Of a stretch of DNA of 53,277 nucleotides, positions 21,960 through 31,994 are shown in pieces; position 1 is the first letter of the stretch; every line of letters starts with the position of its first letter. The stretch lies in the NCBI GenBank assembly GCA_002633005.1, contig NMRA01000773.1, positions 92,766 to 146,042 on the forward strand, given 5' to 3'. The stretch comes from Phoronis australis. Lineage: Eukaryota; Phoronida; Phoronidae. Under the pieces are notes generated by a model. That model had not been told where the DNA came from. It made no database searches and was given only the letters and a program-made list of their open reading frames with translations. The position numbers were made by a program, and so were the translations under genes.

Positions 21960-22096
21960 GTAGAATGGTGGTTAGCTGCACCTACGTGCGCGTACGCCCC
22001 ACTATACCGTAACTTACGGTGGGTAGGCGCAACATTAAAAAACAAAAAGGTGGTTGGCTGCGCCTACGTGCGCCTACGCCCCGCTACAGCATTGTT
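21960..22096 (-). mobile_element. Terminal/subterminal repeat of the hAT-related family
   Basis: The minus strand from 22096 reads ATGCTGTAGCGGGGCGTAGG + CGCACGTAGGCGCAGCCAAC and later CACCGTAAGTTAC-like sequence. This matches 45258 onward in a PTCHD intron, where the same sequence forms one end of a short inverted-repeat element. A second diverged copy of the GCAGCxxACCAC block lies at 21965-22000. It sits about 430 bp upstream of the transposase start, where the 5' terminus of the hAT element would be expected. I did not find the opposite end near 19.7 kb, so ownership is inferred. Confidence 0.55.
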
Positions 22097-23049
22097 TACT
22101 TGTCACGTAGGATGTTTTAATTATCCACTAACAATATCCCCGACAATGCATCACTGCGGCACTGGTCGGTACCATTGTTTGCGCACAAGGTTTCGGTATA
22201 CGATCGTGACTCAGAAATGTTACGAATTAACGGTGTGTGTGAATGTACGTCTCGCTTTAATGGCAAAACATGTAGATGACAACCCTTGGCTATTACTTGC
22301 CAAACAACGGTCACAACTTGTTTTAAAGCAGAGTAATCATGTAGGCTATAGTACATTCGACTCTAGAAAGCCTAGAAAATCACTTCCGTGGCTCCTTTTT
22401 GGGGGAAAGATAATTTTGGCGTTTTTAAAGAAATTATGCACTATACTTCAAAAATCTAAAAAGTTACCGAGGTTTGACTTGCGCGTTTTCGAAAAATTTG
22501 ACCTCAAAGATCTGACTTTTTGCAAAATTTGTCACAGAAAACCGATCTTAAAAAACTAACAACACTAGACCCAAACTGAACAGTAATTTGTCTTGCTTTT
22601 TTCATTTGAAGTTACAGGACAAGAAAAGTGATAAACATTATGACATTAGGTGGAAAATTGTTCAAAAAAGACAAATAGAAAGTTTTAGCCGCGCCTCTTT
22701 GGTGGCCATAAAACATACTACTGTATTCTGAACTACCAGAAGAAGAATACTATTGTTAACCATTTCGAACTTAATAAAGATTTGATATCACAATCTACAT
22801 ATGAACAACATGCATTTCCAACGTATCTGCAATGAATTCGCTGTTATCACTTTCATTAATTGTCACAGTTAATTATCGTTATCCAGAGTTCATAATCAAC
22901 TGCCACAGGGAACGACACACCATTCAGTCCTGACATCCACGAGCATGATAAAATGTAAATATTTTCCATTAGGCTACAAATTTAAAGTTCTTCACAACAT
23001 AGCACACGCTTTTTATGTTTGTTCATCCACTCCATCATTGTCATCAAAA
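22097..23049. other. No recognisable gene
   Basis: A 169-codon plus-strand frame (22050-22559) begins inside the transposon terminus and has no family resemblance. Nothing else was seen. Confidence 0.4.
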
Positions 23050-24790
23050 TTTGTTTCTTGAGAAACCGTGTTCACAATCTCAACAGTCACAACTTTGAAC
23101 ATGGCATGCCGGACAATAGCACACTTTTGTACTACAACCACTCTTTTTACATTTGCAATTAACATTCGTCATGACATTTTCAGAGGCTAAAGCCAGAGTC
23201 ATCCAGTGGCAATTCAGACTACCCTACTCCAAAAGTCACCCGTTACCAACTGGAGATGGTACACTGACATGCTGTTGCAAGGCTCGTTTGTCAATGGCAC
23301 ACTGGTAGTTTGCTCTCTTGGCTTGTAACGGCAAAAAATCACGATTAGGAGGCGGAGATGATTCCATTACAGATTTCAAACTGAATAGGTGGTAGCGCGC
23401 TTTGTTAACAGTTGATGATGAGTCGCCGTAAAACTTGCATAAAAACTGTTCAATGTCTTCCATCAGTTGACCGGGAAATGCAAAATAATGTTGAGCCCAA
23501 CTGACAAAGTTTGACAAATATCTCAGCAACTCTGCACCCAACCCGGAATAATTTTTTTGTCAACCTGAATAGCGTTTCATCTAAACACTTCAGCCTTGTT
23601 ACAGTAATCCTTTTATTGAAACAGATAACCAAAGCGCTCTTCACTTTAGCACAGTATGGCCAACAAGCGAAATTTTATTTTGTCAAGTGCTCAGCAAAAG
23701 GAAGCGTTAAGAGAAATGAGCAACATTACTAGCATTGATTGCACTGTACAGTTGTCAATTTAAGACATAGCCAATTTTTTATCATCCTTAATTCCATAGT
23801 TCAGCCTTTGAAAATAGAGGAATGGTCATTAAGGCAATAGTTTTTGTGTGAAATTGAAAAGCGTCTTATTTACCGTAGAGCTAAAATTTCTTTTGACGCT
23901 TCCTGTTTTAGATAGCACATAATTGGAAGGGTAAAAATTTTCCTACACTAAAAATTATCCAATTCAAGAATCTCCAAAATGTGAGACATTGAAATCTGAG
24001 CAACATTTGAATTTTCAAGATAATGAATTAAAGAACAAGGACAATATTTGCATTTATAATTCTCAAGTTCCAAACACAGCTCATGTTTTTACATGAAAGG
24101 GTCAGAAAATAGGCTTGGAAGTTCATAAAGAACAGAGCTGGTGACTCACATGTAGGTGAAAACTACAGCCAGTACGTTTGAAATTGGGACGGCTAATACT
24201 GTAAATTTATCAAGCAAACTAAAATAAATTCTTTTTTCTCTGTCCTCAACTAAAGATTTTTTAACATAAATGATGGTTTTTCGAATTAAGAATGTGCAGG
24301 CCTACTTCCAAATGAATGTTTGGAAGTGGGAGTTTTTCAAGTTTTTTGTTGTTGTGAAATTCTCTGTGATGGACTTTGATTTGTGGCAAATGATACATTG
24401 TGGTTGTCAACACATCTGCATCTCTTTGAGCACTGTTAAATGGAACTGACTTTGACAACCTTCTTAATTTTCTAGTAGGTTCATTATCGTTTCCTTCATC
24501 AGCTTGGTCTTTTTCTTTTTTAAGAGCTGTTTCTATTTTTGACACATCAATTAATTATCTGTAATACTGATTGTGATAGAATAGCTTTTTTTCAGAAAAA
24601 AATTAAGAACTTTTCAGCAATAATACTTTTCTTGCACTCAATGCTGATCCATTTGTTTGCCTTAGACCACGTAATATCTGAAAATTCCAGGAGCTTAGAA
24701 TTTTGAGCAAAATCTGAGACATGAATGCAGCAAGGAGCAGACATCTTGCCAATGTCTTGTGAAGTTGCATGTTCATTCAATAACTCATGG
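23050..24790 (-). pseudogene. Relic of an unclassified mobile ORF family with C-terminal CXC-type cysteine cluster
   Basis: Minus-strand pieces in order: CCIHVSDFAQNSKLLEFSDI + TWSKANKW (24730-24640); EPTRKLRRLSKSVPFNS (about 24480-24430); MEDIEQFLCKFYGDSSSTVN + KARYHLFSLK (about 23460-23370); PPPNRDFLPLQAKRANYQC, then RALQQHVSVPSPVGNG (23345-23236); CHWMTLALASENVM; and NCKCKKSGCSTKVCYCPACH + VQSCDC..CEH (about 23162-23074). The end 'LPPTQ.ALL.H.KRA.YQ...VPSP..WGW' followed by a tesmin/CXC-like cysteine cluster is familiar from repeated long ORFs in marine invertebrates. I cannot name their superfamily. Stops, frameshifts and a large internal deletion make this a relic. The fragment at 17692-18117 fits the missing middle. 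Confidence 0.55.
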
Positions 24791-25940
24791 TTTCAGCAGT
24801 GTCCTAGTTGGCCCAAAACTTGCTATTTGATTCTTGGTATGCTGTTGTTTGCGTCGATCACGGGCAATTGAAAATGCAAATTGACCACTTGACCTAAACT
24901 GCTGTGTTAGAATCTAAATCCAATGCATACTATTCCCGTGACAAGTTAAACACGGGTGACTTCCGACACATCTCCATCTTAAACTTTGAATGTGCCGATG
25001 TTGCAGCGCATAGTCATCAAGTTTTTTCTTCGTAGAAATCATGGTGAAACCATGAAAGAAACCTGGTGGAAATAACTACATCATTTAGAATTTCACGGGA
25101 AAGTTTTGGTACATAATTTTCCCAATTTTGGACCGCACGAAATAACGTCCGATTAATTTGAATTCTACCGTAATAGCAGTTTCGTTGTTTGATTATACAT
25201 GTTACTCACCGAAAACAAACATCACCTCCGTGACGGTCCGTAGCGTGTTCCGTGACAATTGGCCGGTTTTCCCTTCAGTTTCCCTTTCATCGGATTCCTC
25301 TGGTTCGAACAAATACGACACTAATCCATTAAATTGTTGTTTCTACATTTTCTTAATCTTCCGTTTCGCCGTACATTGAACTCTGCAGCTGTAACGTCCG
25401 TCCATCGCAAGGTACAGCTGTATTATGCTAACCAGTATATAATTTTAAAAACTGATCCTTCAGTAGATTTCATCAAAACTTGGCCAACTTTGCAAATTCT
25501 TGGTTGGACTTTTACTGAAAACATCTGCATTGCTCCAATACTTAAATATTGATAGCCTAAGTAAGCCAAAGTGTTCTCAGGGGGACAAGCGTGTGACAAT
25601 CCTAGATACATGGAGGTTAAGAATGGCACAACTGCAATCGTTAGACAACTGGCCTTTGCACATGTGTCAAAAAATCTTAATTGGTTTCAACTTCTGCTGA
25701 ACGCCTGCCGTTACTTGCTCGATGTGCGTGAAATCGAATTTTGCTTAACCTGAAGATTGCGTATGCGTGAGCTTGGAATTAAATACACATTAAAGAAAAC
25801 AGGTGAATATTTTGTTCAATGTAGAGAAGTTTTGGAATTATTAGTCCCACGATCACCCATTTTACCCGTTAGCGAATTATAGTAACGTGAACGAGATTAT
25901 TTGAGTGAAGAAGCCATGTTTTCTCGGGTATTCTAAATTA
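24791..25940. other. No recognisable gene
   Basis: Only short frames on both strands with no family resemblance. Confidence 0.4.
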
Positions 25941-26760
25941 ACGTGGACAGATTGTTCTAAAACCCCCTCGTCCCCACACACCTCGACCCACGAGTCGACC
26001 CGCTCGACTCTCGACCGCCTCGAACCACGACCCACAGCCCACAACACCTCGACCCACGACCCACAACCCCTCGACCCAGTCTACACAAGTTCGACTAGAT
26101 CTGAACATAGAACATGCGCTGACCTGCAGGACCAACGAGTTGGACCGTGAGCTCGGCTGGCTTTTTCCTGTTTTTGAAATTATGAGTCGATCCTGAGTGT
26201 AATCGTCTCGTCTGCTCTTCATTGAATGGCAGATTCAACCAATTTGCGGAGAGTCCAAGGAACCGACAAAACTTTAATTTAATCGGTAAATACAGTTTGA
26301 AAAAGCAAACTGATAACTAAAAAGTATTTCAACAATATATGAAGTATATTGTAAACGAGTATACAACGGAAAGTATTAAAAATGTTAATCTATGTACATT
26401 CACGTTAAATTATACTCTCTCCCTAAATTTAGTAGCCGCTCGTGGAACTATTTCCGTGTCAAAGATAGCGCGTTCACAATGCACTATTTCAGATCACGTT
26501 GTCACACTACACTAAATCACCAGACTTGAGCCAGAGCAGACTGGCGTGAAAGGTATGTCTTATGGGACAGTCACTCACGCTACGTAATAATATTATGAGA
26601 TATGTAAAAAGGGCAAAATACATCTATTGCCACAGGTTGTGGGTCGAGGGGGTCGTGGGTCGAGGGGGTCGTGGGTCGAGGGGGTNNNNNNNCGAAGGGG
26701 TCGTGAGTCGAGAGGGTCGTGGGGGTTGTGGGTCGAGGGGGTTTTAGAACAGTCCAACGT
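25941..26760. mobile_element. Foldback element with inverted minisatellite arms
   Basis: ACGTGGACAGATTGTTCTAA + AACCCCCTCG (25941-25970) is mirrored by CGAGGGGGTTTTAGAACAGT + CCAACGT (26734-26760). Inside each end lies a ~16-bp minisatellite, CCTCGACCCACGACCC on the left (about 25962-26075) and its complement GTGGGTCGAGGGGGTC on the right (about 26636-26745). The 550 bp between them is unique and non-coding. This resembles Foldback-type elements, whose long inverted repeats are built of tandem subrepeats. No target duplication was recognised. Confidence 0.65.
26686..26692. other. Assembly gap (7 N)
   Basis: Seven Ns interrupt the right-hand GTGGGTCGAGGGGGTC array. The true unit number there is unknown. 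Confidence 0.99.
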
Positions 26761-27989
26761 GGACCCATATAGGATCTTGAGTTCAAGCGTAATTCCAAAT
26801 TCATATTCGAGCTCCGCAAGACACTCAGTTTGGATTGACACTTCTCCCGGCATCCAACTTTTCTTAATGCACCAGACCAAAAATAAAATTAAGCCAAAAA
26901 TCTGTATTAAATTAAGACCATTTTGAAAAAATGCTATGTTATGTCGAAAGGCTGTTGTTTGGGCTTATGTTTCGAATAAAAGTGTTTGCGTAAAGATCCG
27001 TTTCATTTAGTTTTTAACAAACATGATGCAGAAATAGACATTAGTGTCTTTAATGAAATAAGCAGTAACTACCTACTGTAAGTGCTCGTATTTCCGTAGT
27101 CGTTCCAGTGATATCACTCTTTGAGATAATTTGAAAATTGAAATTGAAGTCCTTTAACCCCTTAACTTAAGTATCTTGCTAATAATGCTCGGCGACATTT
27201 TGCTTTAGTTGTTCCTATTTGTCAGTATTTTGCATGCAATGCACCAGTCACGCTGGTTTGTCTACAGTGAACTTTCGCGGCTAATTAAAGTAAAGCGTTC
27301 GATCTCCCTCCATATCGATGACTCTAGGTCGCCAAATCGAACGCTGATCACTGTTACAAGCCAGTGCTGCATTCGTCGAGCATTTATCCGGTAAAAAATC
27401 TTTGCTACATTGTATAACCGCCTGCTTTCTCCTGTCATTGCCAAGTACACCCTGGTTGCGGCGGGACTTTAAACTATTAACGTCCACTAAGAGGTGGGCC
27501 TGCTTTCGGTTTTCTGGCTAACGTATGCTCTTGTATTGTACTTGCGCTCATGAAATATGCCAAACGATGGCTACTAGCACTATACAAACAATGGATAGGA
27601 ATACACTTGACACTTTTTACTTTATAGTTCTGTCACATTTACAAAAATTCACCGCGACTGTAAGATTAGGTCACAACTCTTTGGAAACTCTACCTCTACG
27701 TAATTTGAGATCCATTTTGGCAGGAAGAGATAACCAGGAAGGGACAACTGTTTTAGCGCATTTTAACGTATTTTCAAAGGTGATTTCAAAAGTAAATGTT
27801 AAAGTAGTCTGGAATCCAAGCATTGTGTTTGAAAGCTTAACTCTTTAGCTATAAAATAACACCACTTTTGTCCCCAAAGACTTCATATTAATGGCACTGG
27901 GATGCTTTGAACATGACTTGTTTTACCCTTCCAAAAGATGCCTCTTCCCAGGCATGTACTCGGGCATGATCCTCTTTTTTGAACCAACA
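26761..27989. other. No recognisable gene
   Basis: A 107-codon plus frame at 27525-27848 (IQTMDRNTLDTFYFIVLSHL) has no family resemblance. Nothing else was seen. Confidence 0.4.
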
Positions 27990-27994
27990 GATGT

Positions 27995-28060
27995 CACTAA
28001 TATATGCAAATGAGGCTCGCGTCGTCTACGTCATACGACGTCATACGGCGCGAGCTTCCA
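27995..28060. promoter_or_regulatory. Octamer and CRE-like motifs in a hairpin-forming segment
   Basis: ATATGCAAATGAGG contains the POU octamer ATGCAAAT. It is followed by TACGTCATACGACGTCATAC, which holds two CRE-like half sites, and by a GCTCGCG...CGCGAGC inverted pair. The same ATATGCAAATGAGG word occurs at 32384-32397. With no gene start nearby this may equally be part of a dispersed repeat. Confidence 0.25.
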
Positions 28061-28343
28061 ATTTGAACCCTCGAGTGCCTATAGTGAATGACTTGAAACG
28101 CAGTTCTATCTGATTGGGCAGATCTAAGAAAATTAAGAACTCATACAAGTCAATGTTCAAAGAACATTGAATGGTTTCACATGAAAATACATTTAATTGT
28201 ATTTGGATACGTTTGCATGTGTGTATGCGTGGACTTCGTCATTTTGCTTAAATCCAGATTTAGAAGCAGGTGTTAGTCAAGAAATTAGCTGCTCCCGCCA
28301 CGGTGGCCGGTGTCGTGGCGTCGCCGGGAAGTCTGATCCATGC

Positions 28344-28502
28344 ATGCGCAATTCGACGAACTAATGCTAGTCGCTGGTCAGCTCTGCTATGATTCATGCG
28401 CAATTCGACGAACTAAATGCTAGTCGCTGGTCAGCTCTGCTATGATTCATGCGCAATTCGACGAACTAATGCTAGTCGCTGGTCAGCTCCGCTATGATTC
28501 AT
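28344..28502. repeat. ~52-bp tandem repeat, 3 units
   Basis: GCGCAATTCGACGAACTAAT + GCTAGTCGCTGGTCAGCTCT + GCTATGATTCAT is repeated three times with almost no change (one inserted A, one T-to-C). The near identity indicates a recent expansion. Confidence 0.92.
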
Positions 28503-29305
28503 TCGAGACGTGCGGCTTAACTCGAACCTATACCCGTGTTCTGGCTCCAAGGTCGTTTTTTGACCCAGTTTCGGGAAAAGTTCATTTTAATACGGTCATT
28601 TCCTGAAGATTTTTTGGAAAGATATGATCCCGAAATCCTTGGCCTATAGAGCTGTATCAAAATTCCTTGTTGAAACACGGCCACTGGTCCAGCTTCTGCA
28701 GGGCGGCTGGGAAAATGAACGCGTGTCCCAAAAAAGGACACACTTCAACCCCTCAGTGCAGTTCAAGTTCTTTCCCCGTCAATCACTGTGCGCGGATTCT
28801 ACTGCATGACTACACCTTATTTTTAACGTGGGTGCGTCACTGAGTCACAACGTGTCCAGCCTTTGCAGTGTGCACGGGAATGGCAAGCAAACGATTCGGT
28901 CTAGAAGAACCTAAATTCATTGCACAATACTGGGAACTACAAGCATCAAGGAAGTGCAAAGACAATCTTTCCAAATTTATGAGCAATGACTTGAACTTCT
29001 TTTTTGATCTACGGTTTGTAAATTTTTGAATTTCATTAGTCTAGTTTTTAATTCAATAAAGCATTTAGAGCTGCCCGACATTCAAGAAATACCCCTGTTA
29101 TCGTTTAGGGTCCTTCTTTGCGATATGGTGGTCTGATGATGGATCGAATTTTTGCCTTCAGGCTTCAACTAAGTTCAGTGACGCATCGCCATTTCTTACA
29201 AGACAGCTTCTGTGCTGTGCACGAATGTTTTGTGTTTTTGATGAATTTGGAATCTCAACTTCCCCTCATGAGTAGTTGGTAGTGTCATGCCGGAGGTGTA
29301 CAGAA
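28503..29305. other. No recognisable gene
   Basis: Nothing recognised. Confidence 0.4.
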
Positions 29306-29362
29306 GGCGCAGTACTGAAAAAAGTGAGGGCTAAAGCCCCCTCAGCCCCCCTGTAGTGCACC
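29306..29362. repeat. Dispersed hairpin repeat, copy A
   Basis: GGCGCAGTACTGAAAAAAGT + GAGGGCTAAAGCCCCCTCAG + CCCCCCTGTAGTGCACCGCC resembles 47210-47268. Both contain a GGGCTxxxGCCC stem and an outer CAGxACTGA...xxxGTGCxCCxCC pairing. Confidence 0.55.
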
Positions 29363-29846
29363 GCCTATGGACCACTGGAAAACTTGGACTGAATTAATAC
29401 GCTCCGAAAAACTTTTGCTTCACAAATTTTCTCGAATTTTCGAAATACATGTATGAATGATTAAGTACACATTTTCAAGGGCACTTAGACGACCTATGCT
29501 GCAAAAACGGAGACCCTATCAACAATTGTCCTGGCCAGGGCCCTCAAATGGTAAGCCATACACTGATACCGAGTTGTCAATGTTCTCTTGAATTTTCGCT
29601 CTGATCAGTATTCGAAGTCTTTCTTTTTTGTCTTTCCCCAGCCCCACACCTTTGTCGGTTGCCATGGTTTGACCCTGAGGCATGCAATTTTTTTGGGGTG
29701 GCACTCGCCCTCCCCCCGCTTACTAAGGTCCTGATGCAAGGAGTCCATCGTTGGTCCAAGGTCAATGTTGTGTTTCAACACGCATTCGTTGTATAGCTTG
29801 AGCATTAAATTAAAGGTTTAAGAAATACAGTATCAGTTTTGCGCGT
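29363..29846. other. Unassigned; possible coding relic on the minus strand
   Basis: Minus-strand frames give NIDLGPTMDSLHQDLSKRGE + GECHPKKIACLRV and, shifted, KERLRILIRAKIQENIDNSV. The composition looks protein-like, but I know no family for it. Confidence 0.3.
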
Positions 29847-29850
29847 TTAA

Positions 29851-30121
29851 AGGCGAAGGCAACCTTTTTTCATGTCATTTTTAGCAAAAATAAGGTTCGT
29901 TGATTATCCCAGACATATTTTTCACTTATTTACTGCTTTTCGTAATTTAATTGATTACTCGTTGTCTACTCCGGAAGTGACGTTTTGGGAGGCAAGAATT
30001 TCGCGCCAATTTCTTTTCATATAGTCTGACTGAGAGCAGTCGAGTCAGTCATTGTTCTACCTCGGTTGTGATAAGTTCGGTCGTCGTTTGCTTTTGCTTA
30101 GGAGTCAGTCAACATGCCACG
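29851..30121. repeat. Left terminal inverted repeat of the TTAA element
   Basis: It mirrors 30873-31146. It ends at ATGCCACG (ATG at 30114-30116), the same start codon context found at the inner edge of the right repeat. Beyond that point the arms differ. The left arm continues into MPRCCCVLGCTHY, a THAP-like start. Confidence 0.85.
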
Positions 30122-30149
30122 CTGTTGCTGCGTACTGGGGTGTACTCAT

Positions 30150-30880
30150 TATTGTCTCACGTACAGAGTAAGAACTGTCCCACTTGCCCGAGTGTCCCGC
30201 GACACACTCCCACTGAAGAGTGATCTGAGCACCCAAATTGCTTGCATCCCGCCGTGTGACTCCCTCGCCACACACCTGGCACCTTCCAAATAGCTCCAAT
30301 ACAAGTCCACAATAAACTTATCAAACTTAGGCTCACCGATCTGTTCATTGGATGACGAACTGTCCTCTTCACTGGGTGTCGAACTGGGCCTGTATTCACT
30401 CCCACTACTCAACATCGCTGCAGGACTGCTTACAGGCTCTGGGCTCAGAGACAACAGCACAGGGCGAATCACTGCTAGTTTCCGAAATTGCACGCAATGG
30501 GGTACGTTCGGAGGCACGGGTGACAGCAGATGAAGTGCCTCCAGTCAGTGTATATAGTGGCCACAGCTCCCAAGGCTTCTCGCTTCAAAAACGCACTTCT
30601 CGGGGTTGGCGACGGGGCACTGCCGGGAATCGACAGCGACGGTATGGTACCCTTCTTAAGGCGTTGTTTTGCAGGGACCTTCATCAATTCAGCGTGCATA
30701 TCTGTCATAATCTGACGGCAGACAATGCTTGCCACACACTCGGTAACCCTCCACTGCTTTGTACGTTGCGTGGACGGGTAACTCTGCGTTCTTCACATGA
30801 ACGAGCTAGCCAAGTACGCGAAGTGTGTCATCCTTCGGAAAGCGACGCAAGGTACCCAAAGCGCGTGTGAGACGTGGCAT
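30150..30880 (-). pseudogene. Broken THAP-domain transposase gene
   Basis: The start ATG (30878-30880) sits at the inner edge of the right inverted repeat. The translation runs MPRLTRALGTLRRFPKDDTL, a stop, then LVHVKNAELPVHATYKAVEG, VCGKHCLPSDYDR, and after a frameshift AELMKVPAKQRLKKGTIPSL. 'FPKD..LR..W', 'VC..HF...DY' and 'P..RRLK..A.PS.' are the later THAP zinc-domain landmarks. The first CxxxxC pair is missing here, though it appears in the left arm. Downstream come KFDKFIVDLYWSYLEG and, after another frameshift, CQVCGEGVTRRDASN and WECVAGHSGKWDSSYSVRE, a C..CG...C..GH...W segment known from THAP transposases. The catalytic part is absent. At least one stop and two frameshifts exclude function. 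Confidence 0.7.
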
Positions 30881-31146
30881 GTTGACTGACTTGTAAACAA
30901 AAGCAAACGACGACCGAACTGATCACAACCGAGGTAGAACAATGACTCACTCGACAGCTCTCACAGTCAGACTATAATGAAAAGAAATTGGCGCGAAACT
31001 CTTGCCTCCCCAAACGTCACTTCCGGAGTAGATGACGAGAAATTAATCAAATTACGAAAAGTTGCAATTAAGTGAAAAATGTGTCTGGGATAATCAACGA
31101 ACCTTATTTGTGCTAAAAGTGACATGAAAAAAGGTTGCTTTCACCT
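30873..31146. repeat. Right terminal inverted repeat of the TTAA element
   Basis: It mirrors 29851-30121 with scattered substitutions and small indels. It holds the presumed 5' UTR and promoter of the THAP gene on the minus strand. Confidence 0.85.
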
Positions 31147-31494
31147 TTAATTGTGCGTGTAAAAGGGTTTATAGATTCGTACTGAATTTGTTGCTGCAAC
31201 TTGTCTCATGGGCCTGTATCCGGCACGTGACCACAAATGTGGACACTAATTCGGCTATTGCGCAAGTCGACTGTAGCAAGGTGGCCAGTGAAAATGTAAG
31301 GCAGTGACAACTCGCATTTCTAGTCTCTTATTATGAAAACCATTGAAGGCAATTACCAGCACCTGCAAACAAGAATTTGGAAGTATGGAGAATTTCAACA
31401 GGAGTTAGTTGTATACTTAGTCGCGAAGCTACCGACATTCCAGCCACGGTTACTGCCGGTCCTTTGAAGCAATTATAGCACATATATACGAATT

Positions 31495-31994
31495 TTTAAG
31501 AATGGCAAGGGTGCGTTGTGTGTTGACGGAAATGTCCATGGCGTCAAGGAATTTGAGGCATTTAATGATGAACAACACCTAGCAAAACTAACTTCCAAGT
31601 ATGCATACTGTGGCGGAATTAAGAAATACGATTATGGCAGTGCTAACTGTAGCAGAACCACAAAGTGTGCTAAAATGGTAGAAAATTAGGCATAACATTT
31701 TTGTAGCCTGAGCAGATAAAAGGTTGATTGGCGCAAGAGAAGGCCGATGTCTTCAATGCTCAGAAAAATTTCGGCAGGCAAGAGACTTGCCAAGAAAACG
31801 ACACAGTTGAGTCCGGGCATTCTAAAGGAAGAACTGCAGCCAATTCCAATTATTCGGTGCAACTTCTCTCACCCGACAGTGTTGTTTCACGATACCGCAA
31901 CCTCAAACAGCGTCAAAGAAACAAAACGCGGAGGATGAGATATTACAGAGTATTAATATTTATTCTTGGATACAGGTGTCCACCTCAAAATTAA
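31495..31994 (+). pseudogene. Unrecognised open segments, possible coding relic
   Basis: A 65-codon stretch (about 31495-31690) reads GNVHGVKEFEAFNDEQHLAK, then YAYCGGIKKYDYGSANCSRT, and stops. After a frame change, an 88-codon frame (31728-31994) reads KNFGRQETCQENDTVESGHS, LLSPDSVVSRYRNLKQRQRN and KTRRMRYYRV. The second has a basic, helix-prone end that resembles linker regions of transposon proteins. I cannot name a family. It lies outside the TTAA element. Confidence 0.3.

Larger units (their letters stand above)
29851..31146 (-). mobile_element. TTAA-flanked DNA transposon with long inverted repeats, THAP-encoding (Kolobok-like)
   Basis: The element begins AGGCGAAGGCAACCTTTTTT and ends in the complement of AGGTGAAAGCAACCTTTTTT. 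TTAA lies directly outside both ends (29847-29850 and 31147-31150). The inverted repeats run 29851-30121 and 30873-31146 and are highly similar, sharing CATGTCA, TAATCAACGAAC, CTACTCCGGAAGTGACG and TTCGGTCGTCGTTTGC. TTAA target sites are used by piggyBac and Kolobok elements. The minus-strand THAP domain inside (30690-30880) favours Kolobok. At 1296 bp, with a broken and truncated gene, it is a non-autonomous derivative. Confidence 0.75.

Noticed and set aside
22050-22559. 169-codon plus-strand open frame
   Set aside because: It starts inside a transposon terminus, has no family resemblance, and is compositionally ordinary.
30352-30870. 172-codon plus-strand open frame
   Set aside because: It is antisense to the THAP-domain relic, which has clear family landmarks on the minus strand. 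The plus frame has none.
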